A program made the translations under genes and the position numbers. This document shows, piece after piece, positions 1 through 4,124 of a stretch of 24,930 bases of DNA (its first letter is position 1; each line of letters opens with the position of its first letter). The stretch covers positions 1-24,930 of IMG/VR virus record IMGVR_UViG_3300048591_000522; one strand, 5' to 3'. The notes beneath the pieces are model-generated. The model made no database searches. It had not been told where the DNA came from and saw nothing but the letters and a program-made list of their open reading frames with translations. The stretch comes from a virus.

Positions 1-22
1 ACAAGAGAGGGGTAAGCTCTTT

Positions 23-54
23 TTATTATTATATTATTATTATTATTATTATTA
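23..54. repeat. TTA trinucleotide tract
   Basis: Nearly uninterrupted run of TTA/ATT triplets in an otherwise GC-rich genome, with one slip in the period near base 33. It adjoins the inverted repeat at 62-165 and forms part of an AT-rich, gene-free stretch (1-154). Possible roles are a DNA-unwinding element or a relaxed intergenic spacer; the sequence alone does not decide. No gene is seen in 1-154. Confidence 0.85.
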
Positions 55-61
55 AAAAGAA

Positions 62-165
62 TAATATATTAACTTACTTACCTTTTTTTCCTGGGCTGCG
101 ATCCCTCCCCCCTTCCTCACAAAACCACGGGAGAATAAAAACAAGGTAAGTAAGTTAATATATTA
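62..165. repeat. 23-bp perfect inverted repeat with 58-nt spacer
   Basis: The arm at 62-84 is the exact reverse complement of the arm at 143-165. The arms are AT-rich and contain ACTTACTTACC / GGTAAGTAAGT. The right arm overlaps the 3' end and stop codon of the neighbouring minus-strand gene. A third related block, AAGTAAGGTAAG, lies at 264-275. Arm length and AT-richness would allow a long hairpin or cruciform. It could be a replication-origin element, a protein-binding dyad or a processing/termination structure. There is no T-tract after a GC stem, so it is not a classical intrinsic terminator. Confidence 0.8.
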
Positions 166-337
166 AGTAATTCAAAAATAATTCCGGCTTTTTCTTAGGC
201 CCTTCAAGGACATACACCTCTCTTGTCTCGATACTTTTCGGGACACACTTTTCCCCAAAATCCAAGTAAGGTAAGCGCACGCCCCGGGCCCAAAAAACAG
301 GAAAAGTAAACTCACTGCCCGTAAAAATCAGAGCCAC
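155..337 (-). CDS. small hypothetical phage protein (60 aa)
   Basis: Unrecognised. The frame reads as an ordinary soluble protein, with VRLPYLDFGEK in the middle and a Lys-rich tail (GPKKKPELF). I chose the GTG at 337 because it lies at the end of the preceding short frame (which stops in CTCTGA), giving the overlap style used throughout this genome. A TTG at 361 is an in-frame alternative and adds eight residues. The stop codon lies inside the right arm of the 62-165 inverted repeat, so the 3' end of the message would carry that structure. It is the last gene before the AT-rich zone. No function is assigned. Confidence 0.5.
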   Translation of the reverse strand: MALIFTGSEFTFPVFWARGVRLPYLDFGEKCVPKSIETREVYVLEGPKKKPELFLNYLIY

Positions 338-481
338 CCGCCCCGCTCGGCATCCGCCCAAGCATCCTCTTCGGTGACCCCTTGTCCGATCAGGAACCGG
401 CGGGCGGGGCCGTCCACACGCTATAGGTCGGGCTCCCGTTCAGGAGGTCTTCCTGGGCCCGAGCCTCCGGGTATCGTTCCC
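338..481 (-). other. ambiguous coding remnant with two competing frames
   Basis: Two minus-strand frames here both look protein-like but neither forms a normal gene. One, stopping at a TGA near 371, ends in natural-looking sequence (RERYPEARAQEDLLNG). The other begins after an amber codon at 421-423 and ends with LIGQGVTEEDAWADAERGGW, stopping next to the start of the following gene. Neither has a good start codon with a Shine-Dalgarno. A gene disrupted by one or two frameshifts, a programmed frameshift from the upstream basic-protein gene, or sequencing errors could each explain this. Confidence 0.35.
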
Positions 482-673
482 TTAGCTGGCTCGTGTTCGC
501 CTCCGGGCCCTTCGGGCGGCTTTTCTCTTCTTTTTCGCCCGCAGCCTTTCTCCCCGAGCTTTGCGGGTTGCCCCGACTCGGGAGCGGTAGCGGCGGGGTT
601 TCTCATAGGGTAGGTTCTCGCTCGCCCAAATGGTGGAGTGGGCCCACAGACAGTACAAAAGCGGGGTTCTCAT
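482..673 (-). CDS. small, strongly basic hypothetical protein (63 aa)
   Basis: The ATG shares its A with the TGA stop of the preceding gene (TGATG), a translational-coupling junction. The N-terminal third is hydrophobic/aromatic. From about residue 25 onward it is dominated by Arg and Lys (for example RLRAKKKRKAARRARRRTR), as in small nucleic-acid-binding proteins. No family recognised. The A/G-rich stretch encoding KKKRK could allow ribosomal slippage into the minus-one frame, which stays open for about 40 more codons (see the 338-481 entry). The reading-frame choice is therefore only moderately certain. Confidence 0.5.
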   Translation of the reverse strand: MRTPLLYCLWAHSTIWASENLPYEKPRRYRSRVGATRKARGERLRAKKKRKAARRARRRTRAS

Positions 674-930
674 CAGTTGTCCTCACAGCGGTGTAGGGCG
701 TAGCCCCCCGCGCTCAGCAGTCCACGAAAGCTCTGTGTTCGGGGGAAGTCTGCTGTGATTTCATCCCACGTCCACTCCGGGCCGTAGCCCATAGCCGATT
801 CTCCCAGCTTCGGCATTCGGATTTTTCGTTGGTCGGTTAGGGTCGGGAAGAAGTTGAAAAACACGTCCCGGCGGGAATCGAATCGCCCAACAACCTGGTC
901 TCCTTTCGTCAGTAGGTAGTATTGGGTCAT
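673..930 (-). CDS. hypothetical protein (85 aa)
   Basis: Begins with MTQYYLLTKGDQVVGRF, a small beta-rich start reminiscent of short phage accessory proteins. It overlaps the upstream gene by four bases (ATGA) and the downstream gene by one (TGATG), so it sits in a coupled mini-operon. It has a Trp-rich middle (PEWTWDEIT) and one Cys near the C-terminus. No transmembrane segment or signal peptide. No family recognised. Confidence 0.75.
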   Translation of the reverse strand: MTQYYLLTKGDQVVGRFDSRRDVFFNFFPTLTDQRKIRMPKLGESAMGYGPEWTWDEITADFPRTQSFRGLLSAGGYALHRCEDN

Positions 931-1430
931 ACGGTCACCAATAGTTCTATTTCATACCAACCATTCTCTATCGGGGCAACGATTCCGCTGTCATCTATCG
1001 CAGTGTCCCAGATGATTTCCTTGTCTTTACAGACAACAACGTGGTTAGTTCCGTTCCGGCTCTTTCCGGTGAGGAGGTAGGTCACTCCCGGGTTGCGGGT
1101 TCCGAACCAGTTGAGGACATCCTCCGGCCCTTTTTCTTCCCCGGCCCACATAGGGAAGGAGACCGAACGAAGCCCCTGCGTGGCCAAGTATTTTTGGGCT
1201 TCCTGCTCGAATAGGTCGGGGGTTTCCGCGTACACTCCCCAGTTCGGGATCGAGTCCCGGGCTACTCCCAGCACGCAGGCAATCGCAGTTCGGTGGCAGT
1301 CACCATATTGCCCCTCCTCCGGCCGGTGAAGAAAGGCCTGTTTTTGTTTCCGAAGTTCCGGGCTCCCCCAGCTGGCCCTTTCCCGGAAGAGGGCGCGATT
1401 TTCCGGGTCACTCTTTCGGCTCCGGGTCAC
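927..1430 (-). CDS. papain/C39-like cysteine-peptidase-fold protein (167 aa)
   Basis: The central motif GQYGDCHRTAIACVLG places Cys45 at the N-terminus of a helix with Gln41 before it. GTNHVVV supplies His130 on a strand and WDTA supplies Asp142, the order Cys-His-Asp of papain-like and peptidase C39-like folds. Similar one-domain proteins with a GDC...H...D layout are widespread in phages and their hosts with unknown substrate. It is inferred to be a cytosolic protease, amidase or deamidase; catalysis is not proven. No signal peptide. The start is GTG in a GTGA overlap with the upstream gene. A 19-bp tandem duplication covers this start, so the first residues (MTRSRK) derive from the duplicated copy. 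The N-terminal 40 residues are basic and probably flexible. Confidence 0.7.
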   Translation of the reverse strand: MTRSRKSDPENRALFRERASWGSPELRKQKQAFLHRPEEGQYGDCHRTAIACVLGVARDSIPNWGVYAETPDLFEQEAQKYLATQGLRSVSFPMWAGEEKGPEDVLNWFGTRNPGVTYLLTGKSRNGTNHVVVCKDKEIIWDTAIDDSGIVAPIENGWYEIELLVTV

Positions 1431-1445
1431 TCTTTCGGCTCCGGG
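1408..1445. repeat. 19-bp perfect tandem duplication at a gene junction
   Basis: Two adjacent identical 19-bp units, with the match extending about five bases further left (from 1403). One copy encodes the end and stop of the 63-aa gene, the other the first codons of the cysteine-peptidase-like gene. Because 19 is not a multiple of three, the duplication changes which GTGA junction is used. Confidence 0.9.
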
Positions 1446-1618
1446 TTGAAATTGATGGTCAAGCTGACAAGTTGTCCGTCATCCTGCTTCGTCCATGCCA
1501 CTCTTTCGACGCTGCACAGGTTGATACCCATGTGGTTGGGGATCACCGACAGCGGTAGTGGGCAATACACACCATTCAAGTTATCCTGATTTTCCACTTT
1601 GATTTCTTCGTGCTTCAT
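1427..1618 (-). CDS. hypothetical protein (63 aa)
   Basis: The ATG is preceded by AGGAG with an eight-base spacer. The protein starts with an acidic/polar N-terminus (MKHEEIKVENQDN) and has a short conserved-looking core (VIPNHMGINLC), with a C-terminal strand pattern (LVSLTINF). Family not recognised. This is the first phage gene downstream of the cassette array: its Shine-Dalgarno starts about 30 bases left of attC1, so it would be read by transcripts that cross the array from promoter P1. It shares a GTGA overlap with the next gene. Confidence 0.7.
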   Translation of the reverse strand: MKHEEIKVENQDNLNGVYCPLPLSVIPNHMGINLCSVERVAWTKQDDGQLVSLTINFNPEPKE

Positions 1619-1659
1619 GTTCTTTTCTCCTGTTACTGCCGCGCATTCATCGGGTGCAC

Positions 1660-1729
1660 GGCTAACCCGTCATTCCACCGGACGGCCCAAAGCGCAGCTT
1701 TGGTCCTCCGGTGAATTCAGTCGTTATAG
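1660..1729 (+). repeat. attC1 (70 bp)
   Basis: R''-like core GGCTAAC at 1660-1666 and R'-like core GTTATAG at 1723-1729. The inner stem pairs TTCCACCGGA (1673-1682) with TCCGGTGAA (1707-1715), leaving one unpaired C on the left arm, and continues with CCAAAGC / GCTTTGG around a GCA loop. The spacers beside the cores do not pair, as in a typical unpaired central spacer. The extra base is in the left half, which indicates plus-strand polarity. Confidence 0.85.
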
Positions 1730-2212
1730 GAACTTCTTTCGTACATCGTCCAAGAAAATTGGAACTCCACCAACATTTTCGACGCATACGTTTATATATC
1801 TATCATCATCAATACTCCGATGATGCACGTGCCCATGGATGTTTCGCTTTCCGCGCAACTCATCTGGATGAATCGGGGCATGTGTTAGCCAGAATTCTTT
1901 ATATTTAACGATGCCACCAATGACAGAAAACCCTACAGCTTCATACTCAGCAATCTTAAACCTATCATGATTTCCAAAAACCATCTTTTTGATGCCAGTC
2001 AGGCGCTCGGCTTTTGCAAGTCCGTCTTTGCTGAAAGCAATATCACCGAGCACATAAACAACATCACGCTCAGTAACAACTGAGTTCCACTGCTTTATTA
2101 TCCATTCGTCATGACTTTCAACTGATTTACACTCACGCAGCAATGCTGAAAATTCAATGATTTTCTTATGACCTAAATGCAAATCTGATATAAAAAATAC
2201 TTTTGTGCTCAT
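1724..2212 (-). CDS. calcineurin-like metallophosphoesterase, cassette 1 (162 aa)
   Basis: Complete set of metallophosphoesterase motifs: DLH (Asp10, His12), GD (Asp57), GNHD (Asn81, His82), a lone His111, and GHVHH (His128, His130). These ligate two metal ions in the calcineurin-like fold. The short length (162 aa) and the early ISDLHLGH match small bacterial and phage phosphoesterases that hydrolyse phosphomonoesters or phosphodiesters; the substrate is unknown. The start is the ATG at 2212 because an upstream extension would read through attC2. No clear Shine-Dalgarno precedes it. The stop TAA lies in the terminal core of attC1. Codon use is AT-rich compared with the phage genes. It is the most recognisable cargo of the array. 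Confidence 0.9.
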   Translation of the reverse strand: MSTKVFFISDLHLGHKKIIEFSALLRECKSVESHDEWIIKQWNSVVTERDVVYVLGDIAFSKDGLAKAERLTGIKKMVFGNHDRFKIAEYEAVGFSVIGGIVKYKEFWLTHAPIHPDELRGKRNIHGHVHHRSIDDDRYINVCVENVGGVPIFLDDVRKKFL

Positions 2213-2219
2213 ACTGTCA

Positions 2220-2298
2220 CTATAACAACATGCTGTTGCTCGCCCTTTGGGCTGGATTCCTCGCCTGCGGCTCGTCACCGCAAAGCAAGGGGTTAAAC
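2220..2298 (+). repeat. attC2 (79 bp)
   Basis: Cores CTATAAC (2220-2226) and GTTAAAC (2292-2298). A basal stem pairs TTGCT with AGCAA just inside the cores. The interior forms two small hairpins (GCCC-TTT-GGGC and TGCGG...CCGCA), a larger variable terminal structure than the 48-bp sites. It separates the phosphoesterase gene from the next cassette gene. Confidence 0.65.
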
Positions 2299-2301
2299 GA
2301 A

Positions 2302-2496
2302 CTACTTCGCGCTCCACCCATTGCACCACGCACTAGTATTCGTTCTGAAAATAATATCTGGGTTTCTTTTGCATGTGTCGCCGATGCCGAAATTATCAGT
2401 GGTCATATCCTCTGAAAAATGTTTGCAGTTTTTACAGCTATTATGCGCTGTAACATAGCCCATTTTCTCTTTTACCATTTTTACTAAGTCTGTCAT
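2302..2496 (-). CDS. small four-Cys (probable zinc) protein, cassette 2 (64 aa)
   Basis: After a Lys-rich N-terminal helix (about residues 1-15) come CKNCKHF (Cys21, Cys24), GDTCKRNP (Cys42) and WCNGW (Cys58). This CxxC...C...C spacing with aromatic residues is typical of small zinc-knuckle-like phage or mobile-element proteins. Function unknown. I chose the ATG at 2496 because GGAG lies six bases upstream. The 80 bases from this start through attC3 differ at only three positions from the same segment of cassette 4. The stop TAG lies four bases from the attC2 core. Confidence 0.7.
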   Translation of the reverse strand: MTDLVKMVKEKMGYVTAHNSCKNCKHFSEDMTTDNFGIGDTCKRNPDIIFRTNTSAWCNGWSAK

Positions 2497-2523
2497 TTTC
2501 ATCTCCAAGTTTAATTACCGCTC

Positions 2524-2571
2524 GTTTAACAACCGCAGTCATGGGACAAGCCCATGCTGCCAGGGTTATGC
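2524..2571 (+). repeat. attC3 (48 bp)
   Basis: Cores GTTTAAC (2524-2530) and GTTATGC (2565-2571), both good matches to RYYYAAC and GTTRRRY. The stem is GCAG-T-CATGGG / CCCATG-CTGC, with an extrahelical T on the left arm, loop ACAAG and unpaired AACC / CAGG spacers. Nearly identical to attC5 and closely related to attC7. Confidence 0.88.
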
Positions 2572-2766
2572 GTCAACATACCTATACCCAAACGCCGTTA
2601 AAATCATTGTACTGCTGCATCCGTGCGCCCTGACACAATCCATGCAAAACGCAGTACCTTTTTTAACATATCTTGGTTTTTTACTGCAATCTTCAAGACA
2701 GTCAACGCATAACAACTCGCTAGAGGCCGTGGCTGCGCCACTGGACTTGTTCTTCGCTTCGCTCAT
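2566..2766 (-). CDS. small Cys-rich (zinc-finger-like) protein, cassette 3 (66 aa)
   Basis: Two Cys clusters, CVDCLEDC (Cys20, Cys23, Cys27) and CMDCVRAHGC (Cys41, Cys44, Cys50), suggest one treble-clef-like zinc site. Function unknown. The ATG and its GAGGGG Shine-Dalgarno lie inside attC4, so about 18 N-terminal residues (starting MSEAKNKSSG) are encoded by the recombination site itself, and the stop TAA lies in the core of attC3. A later start would remove the attC-encoded tail but no equally good ribosome site is visible. If real, the attC supplies translation signals to its cassette. Confidence 0.65.
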   Translation of the reverse strand: MSEAKNKSSGAATASSELLCVDCLEDCSKKPRYVKKGTAFCMDCVRAHGCSSTMILTAFGYRYVDA

Positions 2767-2793
2767 CTCTCGCCCCTCAGCTCCGGGTTATGT
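2707..2793 (+). repeat. attC4 (87 bp)
   Basis: Cores GCATAAC (2707-2713) and GTTATGT (2787-2793). The outer stem pairs part of GCTAGAGG with the CCCTCAGC side near the right core, with an extra A on the left arm. The longer interior contains a GTGGC...GCCAC hairpin and carries the start codon of the cassette 3 gene. Pairing is less regular than in the 48-bp sites. Confidence 0.6.
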
Positions 2794-2795
2794 GA

Positions 2796-3092
2796 CTATG
2801 CTTTACTGCCGATATGGTGCAAAACTTTCAACTGCATATCTGATATGCCTTTTTGTTTTGCTGCATTGAGTACATTTATCACAGTGCCTATGCCGTGCTG
2901 ATAAATTTCATAACTCTCATCACGATAGCCGCCGCCGTAATCTGTGCAACCTTTCGCCAGCTTCAAAGCATCGTCAAAACTTAGACTATTAATTGCTTCC
3001 AACATTTCATTATGCAAACTTACCATCATCTTTTTAAAATCTGATTCAGGCATACATTGCTCACAAATTCTGCATCTTTCTTCAAATGTCAT
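2796..3092 (-). CDS. hypothetical helical protein, cassette 4 (98 aa)
   Basis: N-terminal CRICEQC (Cys7, Cys10, Cys13) is followed by a predominantly helical protein with a Gly/Tyr-rich turn (DYGGGYRDESYEIY). No family recognised. The ATG at 3092 has GGAG six bases upstream, within a leader shared almost exactly with cassette 2. The stop TAG lies three bases from the attC4 core. Codon use is AT-rich like the other cassettes. Confidence 0.7.
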   Translation of the reverse strand: MTFEERCRICEQCMPESDFKKMMVSLHNEMLEAINSLSFDDALKLAKGCTDYGGGYRDESYEIYQHGIGTVINVLNAAKQKGISDMQLKVLHHIGSKA

Positions 3093-3119
3093 TTTCATCT
3101 CCTAGTTTAATTACCGCTC

Positions 3120-3167
3120 GTTTAACAACCGCAGGCATTGGACAAGCCCATGCTGCCAGGGTTATGT
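3120..3167 (+). repeat. attC5 (48 bp)
   Basis: Cores GTTTAAC (3120-3126) and GTTATGT (3161-3167). The stem is GCAG-G-CATTGG / CCCATG-CTGC, with an extrahelical G on the left arm and one mismatch. Together with 33 bases to its left it matches the attC3 region at 77 of 80 positions. Confidence 0.85.
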
Positions 3168-3323
3168 TCTGTAGTCTTTCTCTGCCGTTAAATATGGGCA
3201 GTCATTTTGTGCCTCTGGCATATTATTTAAAATAGACTCCGCCCAAAGCCTTGCTTTTTCATTGCTAACGCCATGCAACACATACTGCTCTATAGCTTTT
3301 TCTATCCATTCTTCTCTTTTCAC
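3162..3323 (-). CDS. small hypothetical protein, cassette 5 (53 aa)
   Basis: Starts at a GTG preceded by GAGG seven bases upstream and encodes an amphipathic, helical, acidic protein (KREEWIEKAIEQYVLHG near the start, AEKDYRT at the end). The stop TAA is inside the attC5 core, a hallmark of cassette genes. AT-rich codons. No family recognised. Without it this cassette would be empty. Confidence 0.6.
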   Translation of the reverse strand: MKREEWIEKAIEQYVLHGVSNEKARLWAESILNNMPEAQNDCPYLTAEKDYRT

Positions 3324-3347
3324 AATCAACCTCGATTAACCAATCGA

Positions 3348-3395
3348 ACATAACAACCGCTTCAACCGGACAAGCCGGTTAGCGCAGGGTTATGT
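3348..3395 (+). repeat. attC6 (48 bp)
   Basis: Cores ACATAAC (3348-3354) and GTTATGT (3389-3395). The stem is CGCT-TC-AACCGG / CCGGTT-AGCG with loop ACAAG. The left arm TTCAACCGGAC follows the L'' pattern of known attC sites such as aadA7 (TTCAAGCCGAC), strong support for plus-strand polarity. Its core encodes the stop codon of the cassette 6 gene. Confidence 0.88.
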
Positions 3396-3593
3396 GTTAT
3401 CGCCCACAAGTTCTGCCAGTTTTCCTAATGCAGCACGGCTCTTGTTATTGTCTCGAAGCCACCCGCGAGTTGGCAACCTACCTTCTCTATGCGTCAGCAA
3501 TTCTTTAACCGCATCTTGCAGCTCCAAGTAGTGTTCATATTCTTTATTAGAACCTTCTATCCTGTCTTGCATTCTGATTTCCATGTATTCCAT
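3390..3593 (-). CDS. hypothetical acidic/helical protein, cassette 6 (67 aa)
   Basis: The ATG follows an AGAGG Shine-Dalgarno with about eight bases of spacing. The N-terminal half is a charged helix (MEYMEIRMQDRIEGSNKEYE) and the C-terminal half has PTRGWLRDNN and a short helix. The TAA stop lies inside attC6. No family recognised. It is the cassette ORF nearest promoter P1, so it should be the best expressed if transcription decays through the array. Confidence 0.68.
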   Translation of the reverse strand: MEYMEIRMQDRIEGSNKEYEHYLELQDAVKELLTHREGRLPTRGWLRDNNKSRAALGKLAELVGDNT

Positions 3594-3625
3594 TTTTGTT
3601 TACCTCTCAAGTTAATCTTTTGGGT

Positions 3626-3673
3626 GCATAACAACCGCAGGCATGGGACAAGCCCATGCTGCCAGGGTTATAT
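3626..3673 (+). repeat. attC7 (48 bp), right end of the array
   Basis: Cores GCATAAC (3626-3632) and GTTATAT (3667-3673). The stem is GCAG-G-CATGGG / CCCATG-CTGC with loop ACAAG and an extrahelical G on the left arm. The right core lies one base from the stop codon of the 46-aa phage gene, so this is the junction between array and phage DNA. Confidence 0.88.
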
Positions 3674-3674
3674 G

Positions 3675-3815
3675 TCATGCGTTCAGCTTCCGCTCCCATA
3701 TGAATCTCCTGCACTGGGCCCGGTCGTAGATCGCGGTTTCTACCCGGAGGAAGTCCGGGCCGAAGAGGCGGGGCAGGAGGTCAAGGCGGGCTTGGTCGTC
3801 AGTTATGCGGGTCAT
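3675..3815 (-). CDS. small phage protein directly behind promoter P1 (46 aa)
   Basis: Short but well signalled: promoter P1 and the conserved CAGAAATGGAGA leader lead to an ATG with GGAG eight bases upstream. The product starts MTRITDDQARLDLLPRLFG and ends ERKLNA, a charged helical peptide with GC-rich codons like the rest of the phage. No family recognised. Its TGA is one base from the attC7 core, so the array appears to have inserted at or next to the 3' end of this gene. Whether the C-terminus was altered by that insertion cannot be seen here. Confidence 0.65.
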   Translation of the reverse strand: MTRITDDQARLDLLPRLFGPDFLRVETAIYDRAQCRRFIWERKLNA

Positions 3816-3818
3816 GGG

Positions 3819-4124
3819 TTATCTCCATTTCTGTGATCTCCGGGAAAGTATAGTACCAGCTCCCCCGAAAAGTAAAGTATTTTCAGCCCATACCCCGAAA
3901 CTTTTATTGCCCAGCGGGCGGCCCGCTTCCAGCCGTAGGGGTCGGGCCCGGTACTCAATCCGGACAAGGCCGGTTCCAAAGTCAAATTGGGCGACCCGCC
4001 AGGGCTCCCGTATCCACACCAACTCTCCCAGGGAAGGGTAGCGTTGGCGCTTCCTCACCGGCCGCACACAAAGGCGCGGTATGCGGAAGCTCCGGGCCTC
4101 TTCTTCCGTCAGCACTAGGTACAC
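3819..4124 (-). CDS. ASCH/PUA-like small protein (101 aa)
   Basis: GTG start with GGAGGGG upstream, overlapping the previous gene by ten bases. The stretch RQRYPSLGELVWIREPWRV followed by a strand with IEYRA resembles the core of ASCH domains (a beta-barrel related to PUA, with a G-x-x-x-W-V/I-R-E-x-W signature), which bind RNA or modified nucleotides. The match is partial, so the call is tentative. The last 25 or so residues are encoded by promoter P1, which is embedded in this frame, so the C-terminus may be unconstrained. Confidence 0.6.
   Translation of the reverse strand: MYLVLTEEEARSFRIPRLCVRPVRKRQRYPSLGELVWIREPWRVAQFDFGTGLVRIEYRARPLRLEAGRPLGNKSFGVWAENTLLFGGAGTILSRRSQKWR
3847..3876 (-). 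promoter_or_regulatory. promoter P1 (TTTACT-18-TATACT)
   Basis: The -35 TTTACT (3871-3876) and -10 TATACT (3847-3852) are separated by 18 bases, followed by the shared CAGAAATGGAGA leader. It drives the 46-aa gene and, in the same direction, the whole cassette array. It lies within the 3' end of the ASCH-like gene. Confidence 0.85.

Larger units (their letters stand above)
1660..3673. mobile_element. integrase-less integron gene-cassette array (seven attC-like sites, six cassettes)
   Basis: Seven imperfect inverted repeats begin with a TAAC-type core and end with a GTTA-type core; four are exactly 48 bases. Each pair brackets one short ORF. Several ORF stop codons lie inside the terminal core of a repeat, as in integron cassettes. 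The island is visibly AT-richer than the flanking phage genes and its ORFs use different codons. Taking G^TT as the crossover, cassettes run 1724-2292, 2293-2565, 2566-2787, 2788-3161, 3162-3389 and 3390-3667. No integron integrase or attI is present in the window. All ORFs are on the minus strand, while the extra bases in the L'' halves indicate plus-strand attC polarity. Phage promoter P1 lies just right of the array and reads into it. Confidence 0.85.

Noticed and set aside
303-313. Sixth copy of the TTTACTTTTC promoter element
   Set aside because: The -35-like sequence is present, but no TATACT or similar box lies 17-19 bases downstream.
2213-2329. Longer phosphoesterase gene starting at 2329
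   Set aside because: The extension translates attC2 itself and precedes the natural MSTKVFFISDLH start.
2524-3673. CRISPR-like array from the repeated 48-bp elements
   Set aside because: Spacing is irregular (about 230-600 bases), the intervals hold ORFs, and the repeats are palindromic with attC cores; no short uniform spacers and no cas genes.
2524-3673. Intrinsic terminators formed by the attC hairpins
   Set aside because: Stems lack a following T-tract on either strand, and the conserved TAAC/GTTA ends are better explained as recombinase core sites.
1660-3673. Integron integrase or attI within the window
   Set aside because: No tyrosine-recombinase gene or attI-like simple site is visible; flanking genes are ordinary phage genes. 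The integrase, if any, is outside the window or in the host.
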